Under the pieces are notes generated by a model that was not told where the DNA came from, ran no database searches, and saw only the letters and a list, made by a program, of their open reading frames with translations. 64,000 nucleotides of DNA, taken from WHSW01 sp963705955 (GTDB lineage: Bacteria > Actinomycetota > Thermoleophilia > Solirubrobacterales > 70-9). Below, piece after piece: positions 18,419 to 28,491 of this stretch; positions within the stretch are counted from its first letter, which is position 1, and each line of letters starts with the position of its first letter. The position numbers were made by a program, and so were the translations under genes. Location of the stretch: positions 45,544-109,543 of the forward strand of contig CAVPLH010000004.1 in NCBI GenBank assembly GCA_963705955.1. Reading direction: 5' to 3'.

Positions 18419-19978
18419 GTGGACGGTGAGCTGGTGATGGGGCGATTCCGCATCCTGGAGCGGATCGGCGCCGGCGGAATGGGGACCGTCTACAGGGCGT
18501 TCGACGAGCGCCTCCAGCGCCAGGTCGCGGTGAAGGAGGTCGAGACGCCGGATCCGGCGAGGATGCTGCGCGAGGCGCAGGCCGCGGCGCGGCTCAACCA
18601 CCCCGGCGTGGTCACCCTCTACGAGCTCGGCGAGGCAGACGGTCGTGCGGTCCTCGTCTCAGAGCTCGTCCCCGGTCGGACGCTCGCCGCGCTACGGGAC
18701 TCCGGCGATCTCTGCGACCGTGAGGTCGCCGAGCTCGGAGCGGACCTCTGCGAGGCGCTCGCCCACGCGCACGAACGGGGCGTCGTGCACCGCGACGTCA
18801 AGCCGCAGAACGTGATCGTCCGAGACGAGGCGCGGGCCGGATGGCGGGCGAAGCTGATGGACTTCGGAATCGCCCGCGTCGCGGGCGCACCGACCCTGAC
18901 CGCCGACGGCGAGGTGATCGGCACGCTCGCCTACATGTCGCCCGAGCAGGCCGAGGGTGATCTCGCCGGCCCGCCCTCGGACGTCTACTCGCTGGCCCTG
19001 TCCCTGTACGAGTGCTGGGCCGGCCGCAACCCCGTCGCCGGGCCCAGCCCCGCGACCACGGTCCGACGGATCGGCGGCGGCATCGCACCACTACGGCTCG
19101 CGCGTCCCGATCTTCCAGAGGGCCTCACGGATTCGATCGATGCCTGCCTCGACCCCGACCCCGACGCCCGCCCGACGCCGTCCGAGCTCGGCGATTGCCT
19201 CGAGTCGGAGCTCGACCGCCTCGACGCCGTCCATCGGCTGAGCGGCACCGATCCGGACGGGGATGCGCGCGAGGACGCACCACGGCGGCTCTCGGCCGTC
19301 CGTCTCCTCGGGCTGGTCGGGATCGGCGCTGCGCTGATCGTGCTCGCGGGACCGGGCGGAGCGTCCGGCACGGCCCTCGTTCTCGCGGCGCTCTGCCTGC
19401 CGGCGATCCTGGTCGGCGCCCCGGCTGCAGCCCTCGCCCCCTGCGCCGCGGCACCGCTCGCCGCGATCGGCCTCGGCAGCGCCGCCGCCGGCCTCGGTGC
19501 GGCAGCGCCGAGCGCGCTGGGGCGGGCGATGCTCGGGGTCTCGAGCTGGGCCTGGCTGCTCGCCGCGTCGCTCGCGCTCGGGGCCGGCCCGGACCTCGGG
19601 ATCGCCGCGCCGGCGGCCGCCGGCTGGAGCGGCGATCCCGCGCTCGCCGCCGACTCGATCCTCGCCCCGATGCTGACCCTGGACTCGTTGCTCGGCGCCG
19701 CCGTGTTCGCGCTCGCGGCGGTCTCGCTCGGCCAGATCCTCGCCCTCCGGCACGCCGCCGTCGCCCTGCTCGGGGCGATGGTCTGGGCCGCCGCCGTCGA
19801 CGCAGCGCTCTCACTGGTCGGCGACGGCGATCTCGGCGGGCATCCGGTGGGCGTCGTGCTCGCTGCCGGTCTCGCGGTCGGGGCCGAGTTCGCGCTCCGT
19901 CGCGGCCACGCGAGGAGCCGTGACGAGCTCACCGGCGCCGCCGCGCGCCGCGGTCGCCTCGCGGGACGTCTCGCATAG
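18419..19978 (+). CDS. Ser/Thr protein kinase with polytopic C-terminal membrane domain
   Basis: 519 residues; GTG start, or ATG at 18437. Hanks-type kinase domain: glycine loop GAGGMGTVY, Lys39, HRDVKPQN from 124, DFG 148-150, and the APE-like SPEQ. After about residue 290 the protein becomes hydrophobic for over 200 residues with several predicted transmembrane helices (for example LLGLVGIGAALIVLAGPGG and GHPVGVVLAAGLAVGAEFAL) and no extracellular sensor. Most actinobacterial kinases have a single helix. It lies immediately upstream of the fha-pstP-rodA operon, so it may feed the same phosphosignalling network (inference). Confidence 0.9.
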   Translation: MDGELVMGRFRILERIGAGGMGTVYRAFDERLQRQVAVKEVETPDPARMLREAQAAARLNHPGVVTLYELGEADGRAVLVSELVPGRTLAALRDSGDLCDREVAELGADLCEALAHAHERGVVHRDVKPQNVIVRDEARAGWRAKLMDFGIARVAGAPTLTADGEVIGTLAYMSPEQAEGDLAGPPSDVYSLALSLYECWAGRNPVAGPSPATTVRRIGGGIAPLRLARPDLPEGLTDSIDACLDPDPDARPTPSELGDCLESELDRLDAVHRLSGTDPDGDAREDAPRRLSAVRLLGLVGIGAALIVLAGPGGASGTALVLAALCLPAILVGAPAAALAPCAAAPLAAIGLGSAAAGLGAAAPSALGRAMLGVSSWAWLLAASLALGAGPDLGIAAPAAAGWSGDPALAADSILAPMLTLDSLLGAAVFALAAVSLGQILALRHAAVALLGAMVWAAAVDAALSLVGDGDLGGHPVGVVLAAGLAVGAEFALRRGHARSRDELTGAAARRGRLAGRLA

Positions 19979-20049
19979 GCGCCCCGTAGGATTTCCCTTT
20001 CCCGAGCGCGGGTACCAGGCATCCCTGCGCAGGAGAGAGACGGAAAGCC

Positions 20050-20817
20050 ATCAGCGTCCTCCGCAATCTTGAGCAACGGATCGAGAGCCTCGTCGAGGGG
20101 GTGTTCAGCCGCGCCTTCTCGTCGCAGGTGCAGCCGGTCGAGATCGCCCGCAAGCTCGCGAAGGAGATGGATGCGCATCGAACCGCTTCCGTGTCGCGCG
20201 TCTACGTGCCGAACCAGTACGTCGTCTGGCTCTCGACCGAGGATCGAAAGCGCCTCGAGGGGTACGAGCGCTCGCTCCAACAGGAGCTCTCCTCCTACCT
20301 GCTCGAGCACGCCCGGCGCCACGACTACGCGCTCCTCACCCGGCCCGAGGTCGAGCTCTCGAGCGACGAGCGTCTGCGCCTCGGCGAGTTCGGGATCCAG
20401 ACACGCCTGGTGAAGCCGCCGGCGCGGCAGGGGGAGTCGCCCGAGCAGGGCGAGCAGGGCCACACGATGGTCTACAGCGTGCCGCCGAAGCAGACCAAGT
20501 CGCGACGCCAAGGCCCGGCTGCGCACCTGACCGAGACGAAGGCGATCGTCTCGCTCGACGACCGTCGCTACGTGCTCGACGGTCCGACCGCCGTCCTCGG
20601 CCGCTCGCGGGAGTCCGACTGCGTGCTCAACGACCCCAACGTCTCCCGCCGCCACGCCGAGCTGCGCCGCGGAACGACCGGCGACTGGCAGATCGTCGAC
20701 CTCGGCTCGACGAACGGCGTCAAGGTCAACGGCCGCCGGGTCGACGCCTCCCGCCTCTCGCCCGGCGACGACGTCGTCCTCGGCACCGTCCGGTTCGTCT
20801 TCGACATCGAGCAATGA
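20050..20817 (+). CDS. fhaA: FHA-domain protein FhaA (DUF3662-FHA)
   Basis: About 255 residues. N-terminal DUF3662 (ISVLRNLEQRIESLVEGVFS...) and C-terminal FHA domain: VLGRSRESDCVLNDPNVSRR, then DLGSTNGVKVNGR. FhaA binds phosphothreonine on partners such as the MviN pseudokinase in mycobacteria. The conserved N-terminus begins at an ATC codon at 20050; between the upstream stop at 19987 and the GTG at 20101 there is no ATG, GTG or TTG in frame, so either ATC is used or a base is wrong. The GTG at 20101 would remove 17 conserved residues. First gene of the cell-wall operon. Confidence 0.88.
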   Translation: MSVLRNLEQRIESLVEGVFSRAFSSQVQPVEIARKLAKEMDAHRTASVSRVYVPNQYVVWLSTEDRKRLEGYERSLQQELSSYLLEHARRHDYALLTRPEVELSSDERLRLGEFGIQTRLVKPPARQGESPEQGEQGHTMVYSVPPKQTKSRRQGPAAHLTETKAIVSLDDRRYVLDGPTAVLGRSRESDCVLNDPNVSRRHAELRRGTTGDWQIVDLGSTNGVKVNGRRVDASRLSPGDDVVLGTVRFVFDIEQ

Positions 20818-20873
20818 GCCGCCGCGCCGAGCATGCTCCGCTATGCGTCCGCCTCGCTCGGGTCGGCTGAGCC

Positions 20874-21359
20874 TTGGACACTGAACCGATCGCGGTAGCG
20901 CTCAAGTTCGGCTTCCTGGCCGTTCTCTACCTGTTCCTTTTCTGGGTCTCGCGCAGCGCGCTGCGCGAGCTGCGGCGCACGGGCGCCCCGGCGCCCGAGG
21001 CGACCGGCTACCACGCGGCCGTCGGCCCGGGGGGACGCTCCGCGGCCAGCGACGCGTTCCTGGTTCCGATGCACGGCGGCGGGTTGCCGGTCGGCGAACG
21101 CTACGACCTGTTCGGCGGTTTGACGATCGGGCGCTCCGGGGAAGCGGACGTACGGATCGAGGATCGGTTCGCCTCCGCGATCCACGTCCGCGTCTACTCG
21201 CGCGGGGCGTCGTACTTCGCCGAGGACATGAACTCGACCAACGGGACCCATCTCAACGGTGCGAAGCTCGACGGCGAGGCCGAGCTCTCGGACCTCGACG
21301 TGATCAGGATCGGTGATACCGAGCTGCGCTTCGAGCTCCAGATCCCCGGAGACTCCTAG
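20874..21359 (+). CDS. fhaB: FHA-domain protein FhaB/FipA
   Basis: 161 residues, TTG start. One N-terminal transmembrane helix (about 8-26) and a C-terminal FHA domain with GLTIGRSGEADVRIEDRFAS and NSTNGTHLNG. In mycobacteria FipA is a PknB substrate that recruits divisome proteins under stress. Position between fhaA and the PP2C gene matches the actinobacterial operon. Confidence 0.9.
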   Translation: MDTEPIAVALKFGFLAVLYLFLFWVSRSALRELRRTGAPAPEATGYHAAVGPGGRSAASDAFLVPMHGGGLPVGERYDLFGGLTIGRSGEADVRIEDRFASAIHVRVYSRGASYFAEDMNSTNGTHLNGAKLDGEAELSDLDVIRIGDTELRFELQIPGDS

Positions 21360-21411
21360 TGCCGGCGTTGGCCCCGCCCGATCGCCGCCTCGCCCGCGCC
21401 GGTGGCCGCAG

Positions 21412-22744
21412 ATGCTGACGGTCGCCGAGCGGGCGTTCCGGTCGGACACCGGCCGCCAGCGAACCGCCAACGAGGACTCCTACTACGCCAGCCCAACCGT
21501 GTTCGCGGTCGCCGACGGGATGGGTGGGGCCCAGGCGGGCGAGGTCGCGTCGCGGATCGCCGCCGAGTCCTTCGAACCCGTCGCGCGCGGCGAGGAGTCG
21601 GCGGAGGCCTTCCTGCGGGGGATCGCCGAGACCGCGAACCGGCGCATCCATGAGCTCGCCCAGACCGACTCGAGCCGCTCCGGCATGGGTACGACGCTGA
21701 CCGCGGCGATCGTCGACGGTGACGAGGTCGCCTTCGCCCACGTCGGCGACAGCCGCGCCTACGTGTGGCGCGACGGCAACCTGCGCCGGCTGACGTCGGA
21801 CCACTCGCTGGTCGAGGAGCTCCGTCGCCAGGGCAGGCTCACCGACCAGCAGGCCGAGGAGCACCCGCAGCGGTCGATCATCACCCGCGCGCTCGGCCCC
21901 GAGGAGGCGGTCGAGGTCGACACCTTGACCTTCAGCGCCCGTCCCGGGGACGTATTCCTGCTCGTCTCCGACGGCTTGACGACGATGCTGAAGGAGGACG
22001 CGATCGCCCGGGTGCTCTCCGACACCGGGTCGCTCGACGATGCCGTGTCGAGGCTGGTCGACGAGGCGAACCAGGCCGGAGGCCGCGACAACATCACCGT
22101 CGTCGCCTTCCGGCTCGAGGGCGCCGAGGGCAGGGCCGCGACGGAGCCCGCAACACTGGTCGGGCCGAGCGCCGAGGAGATGGGTCTGACCGGCGAGCAG
22201 GTCGCGGCGGCACGAGCGGCGGGCGGTGGGCGGGCGACGCCTCCTCCCACCCGCCGCAACCGTCGCCGCACGGCGGCCAAGGTCCTCGCGGCGATCGTCG
22301 TCGTCGGGGCGATCGCGTTCGGCGCCTGGTACGGCGTTCGCCAGGTCTACTTCCTCGGCGTCGACGGCGGAGGCCGGGTCGCCGTCTACCGGGGGCTCCC
22401 CTACGACCTGCCCCTCGGGATCAGCCTCTACTCCGAGTCGGCCTCGATTCCGGTCCAGGCGACCTCGATCCCCGTCGATCGCCGCGATTCGGTCGTCAAC
22501 CACGAGCTGCGCTCGCACGACGACGCGGTCACCCTGCTCGATGATCTCGAGAGCGCGGCCACCGCTCCGGCCCCGCCGACCGGGGGCGGGAGCGGCGCCG
22601 GCACCCAGACGCAGGGTGGCGGGCAGACGCAGCGATCCCCGTCGGGCGGAGGGCCAGGAGGGGGCGGCGGAAGCAGGCGGCGCGGGGGGCGGCGGCGGAT
22701 CTCGCGATCAGTCCGGCCGCAACGCGGGCTCCAAGGCTCGATGA
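21412..22744 (+). CDS. pstP: PP2C-type Ser/Thr phosphatase PstP/Stp (likely frameshift at 3' end)
   Basis: Metal-dependent phosphatase opposing PknB. Motifs: ANEDSYY, VADGMGG, GMGTTLTAA, HVGDSRAYVW, VSDGLTTML and GGRDNITVV. One transmembrane helix (about 290-308) precedes an extracellular region ending in Gly/Pro-rich sequence. As read, the frame runs on without a stop into rodA. In the next frame the Gly-rich tail ends in GGSRDQSGRNAGSKAR and a TGA that overlaps the rodA ATG by 4 nt, the usual spacing in this operon. One extra G in a tract near 22660 explains the difference, giving a protein of about 443 residues. Confidence 0.88.
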
Positions 22745-24126
22745 GCGCCCGCAACCGCGAGCTGCTCGCGCTCGTCCCGGTCGCGGTCCTGGTCACCGTC
22801 GGCTTCGCGGCGGTGTTCATCGTCCACAACCACAGCGACCAGGTCGGGGACCTGAGCGGGCTCAGCCTCACCTACGGCGGCTACTTCCTCGCCCTATGCC
22901 TGGCGGCGCACATCTTCCTTCGGATCCGCCTGCCAAACGCCGACCCGTACCTGTTTCCGCTCTGCGCTCTGCTCGCCGCGATCGGACTCGTCGTCATCTA
23001 CCGGATCGACGACAAGCTCGCCTTCAACCAGGCCTCCGTGTTCGTTCTCGGGCTCGTCCTCTTCTGCCTCACGATCCTCTTCCTGCGCGACTATCACGTG
23101 CTCGAGCGCTACCGGTATCTGATCGCGACCGCCGGGATCCTGCTCCTGCTCGGGCCGTACATCACCCGCAACGAGGTCAACGGCGCCTATCTGAGCGTCG
23201 ATCTCGGCCCGATCGCCTTCCAGCCGGCCGAGCTGGCGAAGATCTGCATCGTCGTCTTCCTCGCCAGCTATCTGGCCGAGAACCGCGAGATGCTCTCGGT
23301 CGCGGCGCGCAGGGTGCTCGGGGTCACGATCCCGCCGCTGAAGCACTTCGGCCCGCTGCTCGTCGTCTGGGGTGCGGCGATGCTGATGCTCGTCTTCATC
23401 CGCGACCTCGGCAGCTCGCTGATGTTCTTCGGTGCCTTCCTGGCGTTGCTCTACGTCGCCACCGGCAGGCTCTCCTACGTGGTCGTCGGGCTGGCGATCT
23501 TCGCCGCCGGCGCCTACGTGATCGGCTCCAACATCGCCCACGTCCACGACCGCTACGAGATCTGGGTCGATCCGTTCGCCCACGACGCCCCGGAGGGCGC
23601 CGGACAGATCCAGCAGTCGTTGTTCGCGCAGGCCGACGGCGGGCTCTTCGGCCAGGGCCTGGGTGAGTCGCTGCTGAAGCTGCCGGGGCCGTTCGCCCCG
23701 CATTGCACGCAGCCGTTCCCCGACTGCGGCAGCATCCTGCCCGCGCCGCACACGGACTTCATCTACGCCGTGATCACGATGGAGCTCGGCCTCTTCGGTG
23801 CCTGCGGGCTGATCGTGGTCTACGCGCTGATCGCCGCCCGCGGCTTCAAGACCGCGGTGATGGCGCCGGACGGGTTCTCGAAGCTGCTCGCCACCGGTCT
23901 GACCGCGATCTTCGCCCTGCAGGCGTTCGTGATCATCGGTGGCGTCACCAAGGTGATCCCGCTCACCGGAGTCACCCTGCCGTTCGTCTCCTACGGCGGT
24001 AGCTCGGTGGTCGCGAACATGATCCTGCTCGCCCTGCTGCTCGTGATCTCCGACCGCGCCCGCCGCCCCCCGGCGGATCGCCGCGAGCCGATCGCAGGCG
24101 GCGACCTCGAGGGCCTGGTCACGTGA
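22741..24126 (+). CDS. rodA: Peptidoglycan glycosyltransferase RodA (SEDS family)
   Basis: 461 residues, ATG at 22741. SEDS glycan polymerase with about ten transmembrane helices. Recognisable motifs are GAYLSVDLGPIAFQPAELAK (catalytic-region start), FIRDLGSSLMFFGAFL, DPFAHDAPEGAGQIQQSLFA and the C-terminal PLTGVTLPFVSYGGSSVVAN. Followed directly by a class B PBP, its usual partner. The order pstP-rodA-pbpA-pknB matches the mycobacterial operon, which favours RodA over FtsW. Confidence 0.93.
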   Translation: MSARNRELLALVPVAVLVTVGFAAVFIVHNHSDQVGDLSGLSLTYGGYFLALCLAAHIFLRIRLPNADPYLFPLCALLAAIGLVVIYRIDDKLAFNQASVFVLGLVLFCLTILFLRDYHVLERYRYLIATAGILLLLGPYITRNEVNGAYLSVDLGPIAFQPAELAKICIVVFLASYLAENREMLSVAARRVLGVTIPPLKHFGPLLVVWGAAMLMLVFIRDLGSSLMFFGAFLALLYVATGRLSYVVVGLAIFAAGAYVIGSNIAHVHDRYEIWVDPFAHDAPEGAGQIQQSLFAQADGGLFGQGLGESLLKLPGPFAPHCTQPFPDCGSILPAPHTDFIYAVITMELGLFGACGLIVVYALIAARGFKTAVMAPDGFSKLLATGLTAIFALQAFVIIGGVTKVIPLTGVTLPFVSYGGSSVVANMILLALLLVISDRARRPPADRREPIAGGDLEGLVT

Positions 24127-25589
24127 ACCGCCCGATCATCCGCATCTACGTGCTCGTCCTGCTCCTGTTCGGGAGCCTCGTCTACTTCACCTCGAAGTGG
24201 GCGGTGTTCGACTCCGACGAGCTGCAGGCGAACGACAAGAATCGCCGCCCGCTGATCGAGGAGCAGCAGGTCCCGCGGGGATCGATCACGACCTCCGACG
24301 GCGTCCTGATCGCCGAGTCGAACCCCGAGGGCGGGGGCAACCATCCGGTCTACGTACGGCACTATCCGCAGGGTTCGCTGTTCGGAAACCCGGTCGGCTA
24401 CAACTTCGTCACGGTCGGGCGACGGGGGATCGAGCAGTCGGAGAACAAGCTGCTCGCGGGGGAGAAGAACGAGTTCGCGTCGATCATCGACGAGCTCGAG
24501 AACCAGACCCCCGTCGGTGCGGACATCACCCTGACGCTCGATGCCGGCGCCCAGCGCGTCGCGACGCAGGCGCTGCAGAGCGCGGTCGCATCGACCCCGG
24601 GCTCGAACGGGGGCGGCTCGGTGGTCGCGATCGAGCCGTCGACCGGGGCGGTGCGCGTGATGGCCTCCACACCCGGATACGACCCGAATGCGGTCAAGGA
24701 CCCGAAGACCTTCAGCCGGCTCTCCGAGGACGAGTCCGCCCCGTTGTTCAACCGACCGACCCAGGCGGCCTACGAGCCCGGCTCGACGATGAAGGTGGTG
24801 ACGGCCGCGGCGGCGCTCGACTCCGGCGAATTCACGCCGCAGACGACGCTCAGTGGCCAGACGGGGATCGAGATCGACGGGGTGCCGCTGTCCAACGCCG
24901 GCGGCGAGACCTTCGGCGAGATCGACATGGACTTCGCGCTCACGCACTCGGTCAACACCTACTTCGCGCAGGTCGGCGAGAAGCTCGGGACCGAGACGAT
25001 GTTCGAGTACATGAACCGGTTCGGGTTCAACAAGGACCCCGAGCTCGACTACCCGGACGGACAGATGAGAGCCAGCGGGGTCTACGACGGCGCCAACCTG
25101 CTCGACTCCGGAGACGCGATCGACATCGGCCGGGTCGCGATCGGCCAGGAGCGGCTGCTGACGACGCCGATCCAGATGGCCGAGGTGGCGGCGACGATCG
25201 CCAACGACGGCAAGCTCGAGCAGCCGACGTTCCTGCAGTCGGCGAAGGACCCCGACGGGCGCACGATCGAGGAGCTCGCCCCCTCCACGCAGTCGGACGT
25301 GGTCTCGGCAGAGACCGCGAACGAGTTGACGACGATGATGACCCACGTCACCCAGGAGGGCACGGCGGCGGGCCTGACGGTCGGCGGCGAGTCGTTCGCC
25401 GGCAAGACCGGCACGGCGGAGGTCGACGTCGAACAGGGCATCAACCGGCCCTGGTTCATCGGATTCGCTCCGGCCGAGAATCCGCAGATCGCGGTCGCCG
25501 TGATGCTCGAGACCTGTGACGGCTGCTTCGGCGGCGAGGTCGCGGGTCCGATCGCGACCCAGGTGATGGAGGCCCTGACCGGGGGATGA
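24123..25589 (+). CDS. pbpA: Class B penicillin-binding protein PbpA
   Basis: 488 residues, GTG start overlapping the rodA stop. One N-terminal anchor (8-24), a dimerisation domain with ITTSDGVLIAES, and a transpeptidase domain with S221-T-M-K224 (acylated serine), S276-V-N278 and K428-TGT. Cross-links glycan strands made by RodA. No PASTA domains. It overlaps pknB by 4 nt, so kinase and transpeptidase are co-translated. Confidence 0.95.
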   Translation: MNRPIIRIYVLVLLLFGSLVYFTSKWAVFDSDELQANDKNRRPLIEEQQVPRGSITTSDGVLIAESNPEGGGNHPVYVRHYPQGSLFGNPVGYNFVTVGRRGIEQSENKLLAGEKNEFASIIDELENQTPVGADITLTLDAGAQRVATQALQSAVASTPGSNGGGSVVAIEPSTGAVRVMASTPGYDPNAVKDPKTFSRLSEDESAPLFNRPTQAAYEPGSTMKVVTAAAALDSGEFTPQTTLSGQTGIEIDGVPLSNAGGETFGEIDMDFALTHSVNTYFAQVGEKLGTETMFEYMNRFGFNKDPELDYPDGQMRASGVYDGANLLDSGDAIDIGRVAIGQERLLTTPIQMAEVAATIANDGKLEQPTFLQSAKDPDGRTIEELAPSTQSDVVSAETANELTTMMTHVTQEGTAAGLTVGGESFAGKTGTAEVDVEQGINRPWFIGFAPAENPQIAVAVMLETCDGCFGGEVAGPIATQVMEALTGG

Positions 25590-27482
25590 GGCTCGAGCGC
25601 GGAAGCGGGATCGGCGAGCGCTACACGCTCGTCGGTCGGCTCGGGAGCGGCGGCATGGCTGACGTCTGGCTCGCCGACGACGCGGTCCTGAAGCGCCGCG
25701 TGGCGCTGAAGTTCCTCCACGAGCGCTTCGCCCAGGACCCCCAGTTCGTCGAGCGGTTCCGGATCGAGGCGCAGTCGGCGGCCGGTCTTCAGCATCCGAA
25801 CCTGGTCGGCGTCTATGACCGCGGCGAATTCGAGGGCCGCCAGTTCATCGCGATGGAGTACGTCGAGGGCGCGTCGCTCAAGGACCTGATCGTGCGCGGC
25901 CTCTCGGTCGGCGAGGCGCTCGAGATCGTCCGCCAGGTGCTCGACGGGGTCGGGTTCGCGCACGAGCGAGGCATCATCCACCGCGATCTCAAGCCACAGA
26001 ACGTGCTCGTCGACGGTCAGGGACGGGCTCGGGTGACCGACTTCGGCATCGCCCGCGCCGGAGCCTCGGAGATCACCCAGACGGGATCCGTGCTGGGGAC
26101 CGCCCAATACCTCTCGCCGGAGCAGGCGCAGGGCCTCGACGTGACCGCGGCCTCGGATCTCTACTCGGTCGGGGTGATGCTCTACGAGGCGCTCACCGGC
26201 CGGGTCCCGTTCGAGGCCGAGACGCCGGTCGCCGTCGCCCTGAAGCAGATCTCCGAGCAGCCGAGGCCCCCGTCGCAGCTCAACCCGGAGGTGAGCCCGG
26301 CGCTCGACGCGGTCGTTGTGCGGGCGCTCGCGAAGGATCCGGCGAACCGTTTCGGCTCCGCGGGCGAGTTCAGCCGGGCGCTCGACGCCGCCGAGGCCGA
26401 CCCCGACCACGGTGCGCTCGGCGCCACCGCCGCGTACGCGGCGATCGCGGCCGCGCCCGACGGTGACCGCGGACGCGGACGCGGCTCCGCCACCGCCCGT
26501 CGACGACGACCGCAGCTGGATGACCCGGCGTCGGGCGATCGCGCTGGCGGCGATCGCCCTCGTCGCCGCCGGGGTCGTGGTCTGGGCGCTGACGCGGCCC
26601 TCGACGGTCAAGGTGCCGGCGCTGATCGAGCGGTCGCTACCCGACGCGCGCGCCGAGCTCGAGCGCAAGGGCTTCGCGGTCGGGGTTTCGCCGATCGAGA
26701 GCTGCGACCCCCGGGACACCGTGATCGAGCAGGCCCCTCCGGCCGGCACCGAGGCCGACGAGGGCTCGAAGGTGACGCTCACGGTCAGCCTCGGCCAGCG
26801 GGTCAGGGTGCCGCAACTCGCCGGCGTCCGGCTCGATCAGGCGCGCAGCCGGCTCGATAAGGCGAACCTGCTCGTCAAGACCCAGGATCGGGCCTCGCGG
26901 AACGTGAAGCCGGGCAACGTGATCTCGAGCACGCCGGCGGGCGGCGCGGAGGTCGAGTGCGAATCGACGATCACCCTGCTCGTCTCCAAGGGACCGAACC
27001 TGGTCTCGCTCCCGAGCGTGCTCGGCCGGCAGCAGGAAGAGGCGCAATCGACGCTCGAGCGGCTCGGGTTCATCGTCAACGTCGACACCCGGGACGCCGA
27101 CGAGCCCGAGGGCACCGTGATCGCCCAGGATCCGGGGCCGGGGTCACGGCTGCTGCGGGGCGACAACGTGACGATCGTCGTCTCGACCGGCGCCGGCGCC
27201 GTGATCGTGCCCGACGTCGTCGGTCAATCCGAGGACGCGGCGCGTAGCCTGCTCTTGAGCCGGGGGCTCAGCATCGACGTGATCGACCAGGACACCGAGG
27301 AGCGCAGCGAGGACGGCCGGGTGCTTCAGCAGGCGCCGGCGGCCGGGTCGCGCGTCCGCGGTGGCGACTCGGTGACGATCGCGGTCGGCAAGTTCACCGA
27401 ACCGACGACATCGACCACGTCGCCGTCGACCACCACCTCGTCGACGACCACCACCTCGTCGACGACCGGGCAGGTTCCCTGA
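25586..27482 (+). CDS. pknB: Ser/Thr protein kinase PknB with four PASTA domains (frameshifted)
   Basis: Kinase domain residues 12-270: GSGGMADVW loop, K42, HRD 132-134, DFG 152-154, activation loop ITQTGSVLGTAQYLSPEQ. The frame breaks in CCC at 26456-26458; removing one C joins it to a transmembrane helix (ALAAIALVAAGVVVWAL) and four PASTA repeats of about 66 residues, ending in a Thr/Ser-rich tail. The corrected length is 631 residues. PknB senses peptidoglycan fragments through PASTA domains and phosphorylates FHA-domain partners and cell-wall enzymes. Its stop overlaps the ddl start by one nucleotide. Confidence 0.93.
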
Positions 27483-28472
27483 TGCGTGTCGCGGTGCTCC
27501 GGGGCGGGCGCTCGAGCGAGCACGACGTCTCGCTTCGAGTCCGGTGCCGCGGTGGCCGCGGGCCTGCGCGAGGCCGGCCACGACGTGGTCGAGGTGCTGA
27601 TCGCCCGCGACGGGCGCTGGACCGCCGACGGCGAGGAGGTCGAGATGCGGGCCGGGGCCGGGTTGCTCGGCTGCGAGGTCGCGTTCCCCGTCCTCCACGG
27701 CCCGTTCGGCGAGGACGGCACCGTCCAGGGCCTGCTGGAGACGCTCGACGTCGCCTACGCGGGCCCCGGCGTGCTCGCCGCGGCGGTTGCGATGGACAAG
27801 CTGATCTGCAAGCGGCTGTTCGCCTTCGAGGGGCTGCCGCAGGTCGAGTTCTGCGAGGTCGGCGAGGATGGCTGGCGCGAGCAGGCGGCGGCGATGCCGC
27901 GACCGCTGTGGGTGAAGCCGTCGCGGCTCGGCTCGAGCGTCGGGATCTCGCGCGTCGCGGGCCCCGAGGCGGAGCTCGACGAGGCGGTCGCGGTGGCGCG
28001 GGCCCACGACCCCCGGGTGATCATCGAAGCCGACGCCGGCGGCCGCGAGGTCGAGTGCTCGGTGGTCGGCAACGCCGGGCTCGGCGACGCCGGCACCGTC
28101 GAGACGTCGCTCCCGGGCGCGATCGTCACCCGGGCCTCCGACTGGTACGACTACGAGGCGAAGTACGCGGAGGGCGGGATGGAGCTGATCGTCCCGGCGC
28201 CGATCGGCGACGTCGCGATCGCCCGGGTGCGCGAGCTCGCCGCCCGGGTGTTCGTCGCGGTCGGCGGCACGGGCCTGGCGCGCTGCGACTTCTTCGTCCG
28301 CGACGACGGCGAGGTGCTCGTCAACGAGATCAACACGATCCCCGGGTTCACCTCGACGAGCGTCTTCGGGAAGCTGTTCGAGGCGACCGGCGTCGCCTAC
28401 CCCGAGCTCTGCGACCGCCTCGTGCGCCTCGGTGTCGAGCGCTACGAGCTCGAGCGCTCATACCGGTTCTAG
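27482..28472 (+). CDS. ddl: D-alanine-D-alanine ligase (frameshifted)
   Basis: ATP-grasp enzyme making D-Ala-D-Ala for peptidoglycan precursors. The start MRVAVLRGGRSSEHDVSL is in one frame and SGAAVAAGLREAGHDV onwards in the next; deleting the C at 27536 (CTTCGAG) gives SLESGAAVAAGL, the expected join, and a 329-residue protein. Later motifs: VLHGPFGEDGTVQGLLE, WVKPSRLGSSVGISRV, GLARCDFFVRDDGEVLVNEI and NTIPGFTSTS. Placed after pknB, at the end of the cell-wall operon. Confidence 0.93.
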
Positions 28473-28491
28473 GACAGGTGCCTGAGAGTGA

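Noticed and set aside
24113..24126. parS-like site at the rodA-pbpA junction (GGTCACGTGAACC)
   Set aside because: Only the CACGTG core and a few flanks agree with parS; four mismatches and a position inside the coding overlap make it unlikely.
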